Source of the DNA: Dryomyza anilis
Lineage: Eukaryota; Arthropoda; Insecta; Diptera; Dryomyzidae
Reading direction: 5' to 3'
Length of the DNA stretch: 64,000 bases
Assembly (NCBI GenBank): GCA_951804985.1
Contig: OX638132.1
Coordinates: 104,336,026 to 104,400,025 of the forward strand
Shown: positions 1 through 12,067 of the stretch, piece by piece
Position numbering within the stretch: the first letter of the stretch is position 1
How the letters are laid out: every line of letters begins with the position of its first letter
Made by a program: the position numbers and the translations under genes
Notes under the pieces: generated by a model
The model's database searches: none
Told to the model about the DNA's origin: nothing
Seen by the model: only the letters and a program-made list of their open reading frames with translations

Positions 1-448
1 AACTGTTACAAAATGCGTAAAAGATAAGAATAAACAGTATGGAAACTACACTCGGTCAAGCACGAATATCTAATATCAAAAAAATATATTTTAAAGTCTT
101 TCAAATAGTATGATATACATCGAATCTATTATGTAATATCTCTTATATTGTAGATATAACAAATAAATGGAAAACACTTGAAAATTCATGACAATTCTAC
201 GATAAGAAGTAAATAATATATAATAAATGAAATACCTACATAATTTATGTAAAAACAAAATGTTCTGATCAAATCTAATTCGTTTATCTGAAATGGAAAT
301 ATTTTTGATATTGCTGCGATATTTACAATGACTAAATGAGAGATATCATTGTATATAGTTTGAATATTATCGAAAACCTAACATTTTAATTTATATATAT
401 GTTACACAGTTATTTAAAATATTTATTTTAAAATCGAATAACCGTATT
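1..448. other. AT-rich intergenic DNA, no feature seen
   Basis: No open frame of useful length, RNA-like structure or recognisable repeat was found here. The composition is strongly A+T-rich, like most of the window. Confidence 0.6.
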
Positions 449-606
449 GGAGTATCTGCTAAGATCCACAGCACTCTGACAGACTATGAAATCTATTCCC
501 TACGTTTTTGTGGTTAATATCACCACGAGCGCACATGTCCAAGCCGGGATTCGAACCCGAGACCTTCAGAATGCAAATCCAGCGCGCTATCTCTGGACTG
601 CTGAGG
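449..606 (-). mobile_element. tRNA-Ala-like SINE (family B), copy 1
   Basis: Read on the minus strand, this starts with a tRNA-like head. Box A is similar to AGAGGTAGCGCGCTGGA, a TGC sits in the anticodon-loop position, and box B is GGGTTCGAATCCC, followed by CGGCTTGG. This resembles tRNA-Ala(TGC). The body after the head (GTGATATTAACCAC and onward to the CTTAGCAGATACTCC end) is shared with the copy near 16.4 kb, which proves a dispersed family. The 3' poly(A) is not preserved here. It is not a working tRNA gene: the arms are imperfect and a non-tRNA body is attached. Pol III transcription from the internal A and B boxes is known for such SINEs; activity here is not shown. Confidence 0.75.
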
Positions 607-756
607 CTGTGCTACTTCTGAGTTTCTCGCAATTTGGAGTCAAATTTGGATAAGTGTGTTTAAAACACACGGAAAAGAATTCTTCTATATGATGATTTTA
701 TGCATAAATATGATAAAACTACCAGGTTCATCATATGAAAGATTTCATTCATTGAA

Positions 757-832
757 TTAAAATAACGTCGTTGTAGAAAGAAATGTCACCAAATACATTT
801 GCAAAATTCCAAAAATTCATTTACAACGAGTT
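757..832. mobile_element. MITE family D, terminal fragment
   Basis: The stretch AACGTCGTTGTAGAAAGAAA followed by TGTCACCAAATACATTTGCAAAAT matches the conserved ends of a MITE family seen near 12.8, 15.6 and 20.7 kb (ends ATATCGTCGTTGTAGAAC, then AAAAGTCACC). Only one end is left. Its right side runs straight into the dispersed repeat that follows. Confidence 0.55.
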
Positions 833-879
833 GGGAAAGTTAGGTCACATGGGTAAGTTCGGTCACATGGGGCGGATTT

Positions 880-1503
880 TTATAGTCGGTCGAGCCCGAC
901 TATGGAATACCCTACACCTTTGGTGGGGATATTAATGTGGGATATTTAATTGCATACCTTAATTTTAAAGTTTTTAATTATGCTGAACCTCCCCACCCTC
1001 AGAATATTATTCATATATCAGAAAATTACGTCTTATATCCCCATAAATTAAAAAATTTATATAAAAGTATAAACAACTAAAAAAAAAATGAAAAATATAA
1101 TAAGGCGGACCACGCCTATATTTAAAATTTTGAAAAGCAAATATGTCATAGATTTGATTTTAATAATTTACGGATCAAATTTCCACTATGAAAACCCGGG
1201 AAATAATGAAAAAAAAAAGTGGGCGGATCACGCCCATTTTTGGACCACATATTTATAGGTGAATTCTAACAATATGTTTTAAATTTTATAACTATACCTA
1301 GAATACTTTTCGAGATATTAGTTCCGAAAGAGTTATATAAAAGTGACTTGTATGGGAGGTGGGTGTGTCCGTTGACCGATTTGGCTCATTTTCAAACTCA
1401 GTTCCTACTTTTGGCTAAAATATATTGAGACGAAATTTCATCGCATTCTGATCAGTATTTCTCAAGTTATTCTGTATTCGGACAGCAACACAGCAAGACA
1501 GCA

Positions 1504-1536
<33 letters not shown>

Positions 1537-1657
1537 GACATGGCTAAACGGACTCTGGTAGTGATGCTGATCAAGAATATATATACTTTTCCATACCGGA
1601 CACGCCTCCTAAGCACAAAGTTAATATACCCTGTACCTGAGAGGTGTAGGGTATAAA
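880..1657 (+). repeat. Dispersed repeat E, longest copy
   Basis: The copy starts with a small hairpin, TAGTCGG-TCGAGC-CCGACTA, and continues ATACCCTACACCT. It ends with a (GACA)n tract, TGATCAAGAATATATATACT, and AGGTGTAGGGTAT. ATACCCTACACCT near the start and AGGTGTAGGGTAT near the end are inverted repeats of each other, so the unit has terminal inverted symmetry. Diverged copies lie at 8.9-9.2, 16.3, 25.3, 28.6-29.2, 31.1 and 47.3 kb. No protein is encoded. Similar 'GATCAAGAATATATATACTT...GGGTATAAAAA' repeats are familiar in fly genomes; I do not assign a class. Confidence 0.7.
1508..1541. repeat. (GACA)n microsatellite within repeat E
   Basis: About eight near-perfect GACA/GACG units stand just upstream of the TGATCAAGAATATATA block. 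A related GTCT tract stands at 8.4 kb. Confidence 0.85.
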
Positions 1658-2380
1658 AATATGGATTTAAAGTGTTTTTTAACTTCATCTGAAATGCGCG
1701 AACACAGGAATTTTTTTTTCGACTAAAATTATTTGTGGTAAGCTTTAGCAGCACAATGTAACTTTTAAGTCCTATTACAACTTTGGAAAACAAATTCGAT
1801 CCGCCCTAATATGATGTACATAATGGCGGATCGAATTTTTCCAATTCAGTCATTTACCAAAAATTTTGTCAGGGGATGAAGAAGATTTTTTTCTGCGCAG
1901 AGTTCTTGACTATCCAGGTACCCGAGTATACCTGTATGAAATCGAAAGCTCTGGTTTAAAAATATTTTTTGAATTGAAGCGGTTAAATTATTTAATTTTT
2001 CTTGTACTTCTTTTTTATTTACATATATTGCAAACTGGTTGGACTTAAATTCGCATAAATAATGGTGATATATACATGGACTGAAATGATATCAGTATGA
2101 AAATTTAACGTCTCTACTTTATCTTTTTCAAATAAAGATTGTATTCACTTTATAAAAATCCTTGTTATTTTTTAACTGCTGATTGCAACTATCCTACTAA
2201 CCCGCGAAGAATCTAAACAGACTTCAAATTCAAAAATTAGGAACCCCGTATTACTCTTAAACTGTTACTTAATCGGATGTTGATGATATAGTTGAATATT
2301 TGTTGCATTGTGTATTCAAAATCGTTAATTGGGGCCTATAAATTACATCGTTTCGACATCGTTTAACATTTTTTGATTTG
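1658..2380. other. AT-rich intergenic DNA, no feature seen
   Basis: Only short chance frames occur here. The 60-codon frame near 1866 has no recognisable domain and ends in low-complexity hydrophobic codons. Confidence 0.5.
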
Positions 2381-2389
2381 TTACTTTTT

Positions 2390-2505
2390 TTTATTTTTTT
2401 AATCGAAAAATACCATTAAAAACTAGAAAAACCTATGACATTTTTTTTTGTATACTATTAAATCAATAATTGTCATTGTTACCAATTTTAATGCCTTAGA
2501 GTTCA
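2390..2505 (+). mobile_element. MITE family A, degenerate remnant
   Basis: Blocks such as AAATACCATTAAAAACTAGAAAA, TATACTATTAAATCAATAATTG and ACCAATTTTAATG are in the same order as in the 220-bp MITEs at 12.1 and 25.0 kb. Neither CACCCAG terminus is preserved. It is an old, truncated copy. Confidence 0.6.
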
Positions 2506-5160
2506 TGCAAGAATTGTCGATTTTTATTTTTCGTTCGAATTTCTTTTACTACACATAATTCTCACAAAAATTACATAATTCGTAAAACAACATTTTTGTG
2601 CGACAATTGTCTATTTTCTAAATTATTACTGAACCCAATTATGACTAATGTATATGTTTTTCATGCTAGAATCAGTGATTTTTTTCAAAATTGTCGCATG
2701 AAAATATCTTGCACGATTTGGAAAACCTCGTCTCAAAATATGAGTCGAAAAAAACTAATACCTTGTCAAGATTATTTAGTATCTAATAGTTTTTTTTAAG
2801 TTTCACCTATTTTTTAGGTCAAAAAAACTAAATATGCCGACCAGCAATGTACGTAGCACATAAAAAAATTAAAACAACTCAAAAACTTTGCTCAAAATGT
2901 CGCCAATCGCAACAAATACACACAAATAAATTGCGCAAAACAAAAAAGAAATAAATAAATAAAACAACCTAATAAAAGCGCAAAGATTCGGCAAGATTTG
3001 CCGTCGCCAGGATACGTCGTTGCCATCCACGAATTAGGCAAAGTTCAATGCTAAAGTTTTCGTCGAGTTAATTGGAGGTCTTTATCCTTTTTATGCCTTT
3101 TAAATCCCAAATCGACAGCGGGCATTGTTTTTGCTATATATTCGGAAAACATACCGCAAAAGGCCAATCAATTTAAGCTGGACAAGTAAATATAAAACCA
3201 AAAATATTTTATTCAACAATCTATTAAAGCATTAAAAAAAATAGAAGAATGAAACAAATTTAAAACTTGAAGCTTTGTAGTTCGTACTACCGATACGAAA
3301 ATCCCTGGAGAAACTAGATATTTTAAATACCACATACCAAGGCCTCAGACATGCAGCTGGAAGGTAATTAAGTATTTGTTTCTCTGGTTTGCAGTTACAC
3401 TTCTAAACTGAACCGATATCCTTGCGGCCATAACTTGGCTAATATTTTGCGTATCTAATGAATAGGGGGGGCAACCACTGAGAAACGACTCACTGTATGT
3501 GTGTGCTTGTCATGTGTACTAATGAAAGCCCCGAAAGTTGGCAAGCAACAACAAACATTGGCACTACATCGTACGTACAACGTACAGCAGTTCGTCCTTT
3601 GCATGCCGTTCCGGTCTTAATGTTTGTATGAATTATTAATTGTATTAAAAGGATTTGCGCCAAAAACTTAGCGGTTCGCAGTGAAACTTAGTCCTTTCTC
3701 GAAATTCATTCGGCAGCAGCCAGGATAACAGAGTGTTGATAATGCAAAGTAATTGACTAGAGAGCAAAGACGGAAAGGATATTCTGCAGGAGAACCGAAA
3801 ATTGATGCATACATTAAATTTAAATTTTTATACTGAGACAGTTTCTTTAATATGCAATTTAAAAAAGGGTTGAAAGCCGTCATTCAATTGAAATAGAATA
3901 TATAAAAAATGCAAAAAATAAATAAAACAACCTACATATATTAATAATAAAATAAAAAAACACACAAACAAAAATATGTCAGACGTGAAATTTATGTTTT
4001 CGTGCGGCGCCATTACGATTTATTATCATTTATTTTAATTTTCACAATGCCACCCACAAAACAAAAAAAAAAACAAAAAAAAAACAGCACAGGAATAAAT
4101 TCAAAAACAATGCCAAAAATGCTATTCCGACAAATTTACGACCATTAAGTACTTCGTCACAAACTTGGTGTTTAGTTCAAAATAAAAATAAAAATGAAGA
4201 TGAAAAACGTTAAAGCCTAAAAACAAGTAGAAAATCTGTTGGCCACAATGGCCAACAACATTCTACAACAACCCAGATAATCATAATTTGATGCTTACGC
4301 AGCAGCACTTCATTAAGGACTTTTGCGACGTTGTCCTGTCGTCCATCCTTCCTTCCTTCGCATTCATATTAAACGGTGCGGCGGCCGGCGCATTCGCTAA
4401 GCTCATAACTAGTTCCTAATTTCATTCCCGCAGCAATCCGTTCAGCTTAGCTTACTCTGCTCAGACGATTATTTTAATTGTGAATTTTAGTCCCAAAGGA
4501 CCAGAGTAAGCATTTTTTGACATTCGTTTTCTTGTCGCGTTTCTTTGGCGCACTTTCTGCCATCAACTGTGTGTGTCCTTTTTTTTAGTAGACATTTTTC
4601 ATAGGCCTCTTTGTAGAGTTCTTTAGCAGAATGAATTATTTTGAGATTTAAAAATCATTGTATTTATTTTATTTATAAAATATACAAAAAAATATAAAAA
4701 AATATATAAAAAAATATAATTTTTTTTTTTAAAATATAAAAAAAACTATGAATTTAATAGTACGTTACCATAAAAATCTTATAGTTAAATCCTTCTAAAA
4801 GAATATTACGTCGTCTTACTTTTAAATGATGAATACTAATGATTTTATGTTGCAACATATTTAAAACAATTGTCTGAATAATTCAATTAATAATTTTATT
4901 ATATTGATATAACAGTTTAAGTCAGTTTATTTGAAAGTGATAAACTATTCTTTCAATGGGACATTCTGATATTAATAGGACATCACATTGATTTTTAATT
5001 GTAAAAATTATTGAAATCAATAGTGAGATGCCACTATAAAACTAATAGTTGCCTCACTATAATATTAATAGGAAAAATCCAATTGACTTATTTAAATAGT
5101 AAAAATGGTTGAATCAATAAGAATTCCTATGAATTACTGGTTGATAAAAGTATTATATAA
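2506..5160. other. Intergenic DNA with no recognised gene
   Basis: This is A+T-rich sequence with a slightly more mixed stretch at 3.0-3.7 and 4.3-4.6 kb. Open frames are short and without family motifs. From 4.64 to 4.75 kb the sequence is nearly pure A/T. From 4.9 to 5.16 kb, short phrases such as ACTAATAG and CACTATAA recur, suggesting decayed repeats. No RNA gene was recognised. Confidence 0.5.
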
Positions 5161-5164
5161 TATA

Positions 5165-5463
5165 ATAGTTTGGCACTAGAGTCCTATAAGAACTTCGGCC
5201 GAGCTCTCTCACCATTTCGAGCTGTGCGTGTTATATTTGTACTCAAAGTGGTGGGACCTACAGTTTATTGTCGAATCCGAACGGCGGGTGAGAGCTTTTT
5301 ATAGGCAAAGTTTTACTCTCGTAGGTTTGCCATTTACTGCCGAGAGGAAGCGCGGTATATAAAAATGTTTCTATGAAAAGATGTTGTTAGCCCCAGTCCT
5401 GGCTTGAACCGGGGACCTTTCGGCTCGCAGTCCTACGCACTAACCACTAAGCTACCGCTGCTA
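5165..5463 (-). mobile_element. tRNA-derived SINE (family A), copy 1, near complete
   Basis: On the minus strand the element opens with a tRNA-like head: GCGGTAGCTTAGTGGTTAGT as box A and GGTTCAAGCC as box B, with GACTGCGAGCCGAAAGGTCC between. A roughly 230-bp body follows, including CATAGAAACATTTTTATA, CTCACCCGCCGTTCGGATTC and GGTCCCACCACTTTGAGTAC. It ends GTGCCAAACTATTATA and then a short TAT-rich tail. The copy at 30.3 kb is closely similar and keeps a long (TAT)n tail, so the 3' end is defined by two copies. No protein is coded. The tail type suggests mobilisation by a LINE that uses short tandem-repeat ends; that is inference. Confidence 0.85.
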
Positions 5464-5867
5464 TGGCTGTTTAGTCTTTTTATAAAAAAAGTATTTTTTT
5501 TAATGCAGTGAAATATGCAAAAATAATAAATTGCATTTTTCTCCAAAACATTACGTATAGGAAAAAAACTAAAAACGCAGTTCGAATCAGCATATTAAAA
5601 TTATGTAGAAATTATATGAATGAAAACAGGGAGGAGCAAAAGTGATAATTTTGCCGAACAGTGTTATTAGTCGAAAGTGACGTTATTTTTAACAATTGTG
5701 AATTTGTTAATAGTCCAAAAGTAATTCATTATTTTTGACATCAGAGTTTACGATTTTAGTCCATTAAATGTTAGATTTACTTTTTCACAAAATGTGTATA
5801 AAAACATTGTAGGACTTTTGAATAAACTATTAAAAATTGATCTACTTTGTTTTTTGTATTCCCGAAA

Positions 5868-5945
5868 ATCCCCGGATTTAACGATGATCCCGGGATGAGT
5901 TTTTCGGGACTGATTTGACTCAAATCCCGGGATCCCGGGATCCTT
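5868..5945. repeat. Cluster of CCCGGGAT palindromes
   Basis: ATCCCGGGAT and related CCCGAAAATCCCCGG / TTTTTCGGGACTG phrases repeat four times in under 80 bp, ending ATCCCGGGATCCCGGGATCC. It directly abuts the truncated SINE at 5949. It is probably the inner part of an unrecognised inverted-repeat element. Confidence 0.5.
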
Positions 5946-5948
5946 AGT

Positions 5949-6061
5949 AGCGCGGTATAGAAAAATGTTTCTATGAAAAGATGTTTTAGTCTCAGTCCAG
6001 GCTCGAACCGGGGACCTTTCAGCTCGCAGTCCAACGCACTAACCACTAAGCTACCGCGGCT
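5949..6061 (-). mobile_element. tRNA-derived SINE (family A), copy 2, 3'-truncated
   Basis: The tRNA-like head (GCGGTAGCTTAGTGGTTAGT ... GGTTCGAGCC) and the first part of the body are present, up to TTTTCTATACCGCGCTA. The rest of the body and the tail are missing. Its 5' end lies 7 bp from the DD41D derivative that follows. Confidence 0.8.
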
Positions 6062-6068
6062 AAAAGTA

Positions 6069-6295
6069 AAGGGTTTTTCAACAGGGACGCTACAAAAGTA
6101 GAGCGACAGGGACAGCAAACGACGCCATATTTCTTGCCGCTCTTTTGACATTTCTCTTAAGTAAGGTTTGCCATTTCATGATGGAAAGATATACGAATTC
6201 GAATTTCGGTAGTAAATTTTAATAATTTCGACTCGTTGTTGGCTCGTATATCATTCCAAAAAAAACTTTTGTAGCGCTCTTATTGAAAAACCCTT
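6069..6295 (+). mobile_element. Non-autonomous DD41D-transposon derivative, 227 bp
   Basis: The left 125 bp match the 5' end of the transposon at 50.5 kb, from AAGGGTTTTTCAA through the start-codon region ATGGAAAGATATACGA. The right 40 bp match its 3' end (TTTTGTAGCGCTCTTATTG ... ACCCTT). Between them lies a short piece of the same element in inverted orientation, joined at GAATTCGAATTTCGG. TA at 6067-6068 and 6296-6297 flank it, the usual Tc1/mariner target duplication. It carries no transposase and would depend on a full copy. Confidence 0.85.
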
Positions 6296-6773
6296 TATTA
6301 ATATGCGTTTTTTTCCTTCAAATTTACATAATTTGGTTTGAAATTTAATAATTTGAGAATTTAACGCAATATTCGTAATTTCCGAGGTCATGATTTATAG
6401 GCTATACGAATTGATATCTGCGTAGATCATATGAATTTGTATTCGTAGATTTACGAAGTGAAATTCGCATGTTATAGATGGTACAAATTGATATTTGTAA
6501 ATATAGGGAATTATATTTTCTATTAAATATTAGTGAAGCCTGGGATAAAGTGGGACATGGGAATGTGGTAATGTGGGAAATTGCAATTTGGGCATTTTTT
6601 TGTACTTAGAAGAACATAAACAATTGTCAAATGCTTTAAAATATGGCATCAACATTTTTTCCATAACCATATTGCATTTCGAGAACAAGTGAAAAATATG
6701 TTTTTGAAAGTTTTTTTTATAATGCACTTGTTTGCTATCTAAAAGTGTAAATTTTTGACGTTTTTTAATTAAA

Positions 6774-6801
6774 AAAAGGAAGGTATATATAAAATGATCG
6801 G
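6774..6801 (+). repeat. Direct repeat, left unit
   Basis: The 28-bp phrase beginning AAAAAGGAAGGTATATATAA and ending AATGATCG recurs exactly at about 7655-7682. The two units lie about 880 bp apart, and the flanking sequence is not shared. The segment between is AT-rich with no recognisable gene. Confidence 0.8.
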
Positions 6802-7654
6802 ATGTAGTATATCTTTTGAACTACAAATCATTCTTTTTTTACCTTATTGTAATTTGTATTATCCTTTGTTATGAAACAGACAAAACATGGAAAAAAATAC
6901 TAAAATAGCATTTTGGTAAAAATTTTAAAATTTCCCACTTTACCCTAAAATTTTTCAAAAAGTCCAAAATTTAGCTTTTTGGAAAAGTCAATGAAAAATC
7001 AATTAAAACGCATTTTATATGGTATTCTGTTAATGCTAAAAGTTAGATCATGAATCAGTCTACGGAATAGACCCTTCAAAAAAATTTAAAAAAAATTGTT
7101 CAAATATCATTTGAGCAATGATCATTTTTCGGATCAGTTCAATGATCAGTTTCGGATACAGCCAAGTATACTTATCAGTGATCTTTGTGTGATGACGTAT
7201 TGATAACAACAAATAATTCTATGTTCTATGTGTTCTACTTTACCCCAGACTCCCCTAACAGATGTTACAATATTTTTCTTAAATTTTGTTTTTTAATTTT
7301 TTTTTTCAATAATTTTTTTGTACCCAAAATTTTTTTGAAACAAATTTTATTTTCTGACATTATAAAATTTTTATTTTTTCAAATTGGATATGGTTCGTTT
7401 TGATACCAAACGATGCGAAATTTAAAAATTTAAAATATCATCAGAAACTCAATTTCGAAAAGATGTGGTGGGTTTGGTGCATTGATATTCGTACAAATTA
7501 CATCTGTATTTCTTTTTTCATTAAATCTATAAATCGTAATATATAACGATTTTTCGCTATATTACACTATTCAACAAAACGAGAAAAATTTTCATATGGA
7601 TATACATCATATGCTAATACATCTATTCGATATAATTCGTAGGTGCTGATTTTG

Positions 7655-7682
7655 AAAAAGGAAGGTATATATAAAATGATCG
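7655..7682 (+). repeat. Direct repeat, right unit
   Basis: This is the second exact copy of the 28-bp phrase at 6774-6801. It could be the trace of an insertion with a long target duplication or of a local duplication; nothing in between decides this. Confidence 0.8.
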
Positions 7683-8917
7683 TTTCTGTTTTGCTATCAA
7701 AATTTTAGGCCCTTTTCTGAAACTTTTTAGAATAAAAAAAATCAATCTCTTTCACAACCAGTTTTTCAAAAACCTGTAAAGAATCTAAACTCGAATCTAA
7801 ACTCGAAAAATTTTAATATTTTTATTAGTTTAAATTTATCTTATTTGGTCTAAAAAGTCATAATGAATAACAATTCCAAATGGAAATGTTTATAAATGAA
7901 AATCATTTAGATTGAGAGGTAATAAAAGCGAAGTAAATACTCAATAAAAAATGAGTATTGTATTCAATCAGCATATTTTATGCATAAAAGAACATTTCCA
8001 TGCGACACCATAATAGGTCAATAAATATTTTTCATCTCAAAACAAGTGGCATAGTAGTGGTAAAAGTTCTCTTCCAAGAAAAAAAAAACCTTCACTATTA
8101 ATGACTGCAATAAATTGTCAGATTGGCGAACATTCTAACCCCATAGATGCTGACAACTTTTCTATTTTTCTTTGCGGTTATCAACTGCGACTGCCAGTGT
8201 TTTATTATTGTTGTTGCTGCTGCTGTTATCGCCCATTCAAAAGCTATTCAGCACATTTTACAATAGTCCAAGATTACAAGTCAAAAAGACACAAATAACG
8301 CATAAATATCTTAATAAATATGAAGCATGATATGATCGAATAATATTTCTATTTTATACAGGGCTCTCCATGGAGACACAGCTGTTCTTATACTTTATAT
8401 GTGAGTCTGTCTATATGTCTGTCTGTCTGTCTGTCCGCAGAAAAATGTCTAATAAATAATGATTGGCAATGTACTCGTAGTTGTCATTTGTCCTCATATT
8501 GTCATTATCAATTCTGATTTATGCCGCTTGTCTGCAAGGACTTTTCGCTTCGTCTTCCTCCGCCTCAGCCTTGTCCTTATCCTACAGCCGACTCAACATC
8601 AACATCTTGCAAAATAATTTTTCATTGTCTTGTGCCGATGTCGGTCGTTGCTGGGGCTCAAGCATATGAAACAGCAAAAATTATAAGTATTTTGTTTATT
8701 ATTTTTGATAAATTGGGAATGTCTTACTTGTCACAACACAGGCACAGGACATGACAATGGAGGAACGGCGGCACATGAACGGCACAGCCTGGTTATTAAT
8801 GTTTGCTGGGGAATGACGTAATGAGGTTGAGAGAATGGGAATTTCAAAAGTTACAAGAGGTATTTGACATATACAGTTTTGACAACAGGATTTAAATTAT
8901 ATATTTCCGAATTTAAT
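7683..8917. other. Intergenic DNA with a (GTCT)n tract
   Basis: No gene was recognised. A GTCTGTCT microsatellite stands at about 8407-8435 and a short TTG/CTG-rich stretch at 8206-8230. A mixed-composition stretch at 8.5-8.8 kb has overlapping short frames without domains. Confidence 0.5.
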
Positions 8918-9205
8918 TTCCAATTTTATAACTATATCTTGAATACTTTACGAGTTATAATTTTCTAAAGATTTTCTATAGTAGTGAGTTGTATGGGAGG
9001 TGGTAACTGATTTGTTTTATTTTTAAACTCATAAGTAATTTTTGGATAAAAAAATAATAAAACTATATTTAATCACATTGGGACCTGTATTTTGCAAGTT
9101 ATTGTATATACAGACAGATATGGGAGCATACAAAGGACCATAAGGAGAATTACAATATCCGCTCAAACTTAAAATACCCTGTACTCCTGGGTCTAGCGTT
9201 TAATT
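8918..9205 (+). repeat. Dispersed repeat E, internal diverged copy
   Basis: This aligns with the middle of the copy at 0.9-1.66 kb: TTGAATACTTTACGAGTTAT, GTGAGTTGTATGGGAGGTGG, then CAGACAGATATGGGAG and AATACCCTGTAC. The hairpin start is missing and the end is degraded. Confidence 0.6.
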
Positions 9206-11654
9206 TCAAAACTTTGTAGAAAAAGGTTTTTTTCTAAGTAAAAAAAAAACTTAAAAAATTGAAAACAAAAAAATGTTGACTTTACAATGTTATTTTTACT
9301 AAACCACTTGAGAGATTTAAAATGGTTTTCAGTTTATGATTTATGTGTTAATTCTTATTACAAGTTCTATACAAATATTTTGATTTCATGTTAAAATGTA
9401 GAATCTATGTATGAATATGTAAAGTAAAGTCTTCAAAAATGAAAACAAAAATTCATGTTCAAGTCTATATCTTTATAACTAAACAAGATATTTTCTCAAA
9501 ACATCACATTTTCTTTAGATCTCAATGTAAGCTTTTCACAAACAAAAGAATTTTAAAAATCGGATAACTTTTGGATTTTTTACAATTTTTGAAAGATTTT
9601 CCTGAAAAAAAAAACTCAGCTTTACAGATTTTTATCTCCATACCCATTAATGATACAAACTCCAATTTTAAAACTTAAGTTTTCTCAAGTTCTCTCTGTA
9701 CAACACTTTTTAAGTTTTTACAATCTGTTGAGTTGTTCCGAAAATACTGAATTCCACCCGATTTAAGAGCGTTGGGTCACACTGTGGGGTGTAGGTACTA
9801 TTTAAAAACTTTGTAGAAAAAGGTTTTCCTATTAACTTCCTGAATGTTAAAATTAACTGTAACAAAATTGTTTGAACTAGCTTTTAAGAACCTCAATTTT
9901 TTGCAGTTCTGGAATATGAAAATACCAAATATAAAAATTTTAAGATAGTAACTGCCATGTTTCAATTAAAAGCTACTACCTCAATGAACTACTTTTCGAA
10001 TATAACTAAAAATGACGATCATACAATCGTCGTGCGTCTAACATAATTTTGCCACTTTTTCACTTTTACTGCATATTTCTATTGTGTTAATGTGACAAAG
10101 TGACAAATGAAAGTTTGTCCTCGGCGGCAACGGTTCTGTCATGCAATACGCTTTTTAGCAAAATGCATTTTTATTACAGTTTTTTATATTTATTTTTAAA
10201 ATAAACTTTTTGATCACGACTAAACTATAGCAACAGCAAAACATGTACATTGATAAATTGATTTATGAAACAATTCGGAGCGTCGCGTCGCTTTCAGACT
10301 CATCGCAAAAAATAATAAAAAAAAATACAAACAACATCATAAAACTGCAAAATATTTTTCATCTCAAAACTAACAAAAGTTGCCACATTCACCCGAAATT
10401 TGGGTGCAAAATTTAATACAACGCTGTGTTTGTGAAACATGTTGCCATTGCACATAAATAGAACAAATTGCCTTCAAAATAGAAAAATTCCGGAATTTGA
10501 AAAATTATAGTTTTGTGAAGTGTAAATTAATGTTGCAATAGACAATTTAGCAAATAGCAATAAAAATATTGATTATTTATGATGTACATTAAAAATAGAT
10601 ATTATTTCTATTTTGAATTTAAAATTTTCCATACAAAATGTTTAACTTTAAATAGCTTAACATAGATATATAAAACATTTCGTTAGTCTACTCATGGATT
10701 TTTACATAATATCAGAAACAATAAAATTTTTAACTTTTCAAGGAAAAACGAAATTTACGTTATTTAAAACTATTTTTTTAATTTGAAAAAGTCTAAAAGC
10801 ATTAAATTCTAATAATATATTTTGTTGTAGGTAGGTTGTTTTTAATTGTTTTAGTTACATTTCGACTCCCCAGTATACACCAAAGTTTAAAAGTGAATAA
10901 ATAAAATCAACCTGTGACTTAATATTTTTATATATATATATACACTCTCAAATATTTAAAAATGTTTTTAAAATTATCACCCTCGCTTAATATTTGCTGT
11001 TTGTTGATTTAAGTCGTTATCAGAAAAACTGAATTATCGGAAAAAATGTGATATCAGAAAAAACATGAAATCGACGTTTAAATGTTCACAAAAGTCAAAG
11101 AAAAACATATTATTTGCTGTTTTAACAAATAAACTCTTGTAAATATTTACACGAGACATGCATATGTTAAATCAATAGCACACCTACTAAATCCCAGTAG
11201 GAATATATCAGAACTAAAAACTTTGAATAGTACATTTGGAAATTAAAATTTCAATGCTAATTTTGTAAAATAAATAAAAATTAATAGTTAAAAATTGAAT
11301 CTTTTTCTATTTTAGAATATGCTATGAAATTCAATATACCATATAGATTTATAAAATAAAACTACGTTGCGTATTCCTAAAAAGAAAAATCTTTAACTTC
11401 TTTTGTATTAAGAATAACAAGAGTCTCAAATTGGCATAATGAAATTCGACTTGCATCCTATGGTATATGGGACGAATAGGGAGATCATTAATAAAGTCAA
11501 CATAGAAAATGGGAAACTCCAGAAGGACGATTTTAAGAAATAATATGAAAGGTACTTTTACCGACACCATTAAAACGATAGAATATATAAGATAGAAATA
11601 AGTTAAAACACATAATGAAAATAAATAAAAAAAACTTGAAATTAATAAACATAT
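9206..11654. other. AT-rich intergenic DNA, no feature seen
   Basis: Long A- and T-runs occur throughout, with chance frames only. The minus-strand frames at 11.35-11.78 kb overlap the LTR edge and encode hydrophobic low-complexity residues, not a known family. Confidence 0.5.
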
Positions 11655-11789
11655 TGTTACAAAGCTTGTCGAAACGTGTCGAACTGATGGCTGCAGTATA
11701 TAAGGCCGACGCATCTAAGGCACAGCACTTCAGTAGTGATTGGAAGTGGTCGAGTGCGCCTCGTGTGATAAATGTCAAATTAAATAGTG

Positions 11790-11994
11790 CACCCAGAAAA
11801 AAATACTATATAAATAATAGTTTTTTACTATTAAAAATAGTCAATAGTATAAATTATTATTTTAATCGGAAAATACTATTAAATACTAGAAAATACGATC
11901 ACATTTCCATTGAGTTTATATGAAAAGATATATTTTTAGTATACTATTAAATCAATAATTGTCCTATTGACCAATTTTAATGGGATTTGAGGGT
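11790..11994 (+). mobile_element. MITE family A, copy 1, 3' end missing
   Basis: The left terminus CACCCAGAAAAAAATACTAT is intact. The body matches the 220-bp copies, but the expected right end TTTCTGGGTG is absent; the sequence passes from GGATTTGAGGG into LTR sequence (GTTATAATTTAAACC). About 75 bp of LTR present in the 22.0-kb copy is also missing at this junction, so one deletion probably removed both. Confidence 0.8.
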
Positions 11995-12067
11995 ATTGTT
12001 ATAATTTAAACCAAACATAAGAGTGTTTTTATTTTGTACACAATCCAGAGATACGAACAGTTTGCCG

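Noticed and set aside
5401..5463. tRNA gene
   Set aside because: A tRNA-like head is present, but the arms pair poorly and it is joined to a SINE body; the same holds at 6000-6061, 28072-28160, 30585-30645, 540-606 and 16485-16552.
6774..7682. LTR retrotransposon bounded by the 28-bp direct repeats
   Set aside because: The repeats are far too short for LTRs and lack TG...CA ends; no internal coding sequence is present.
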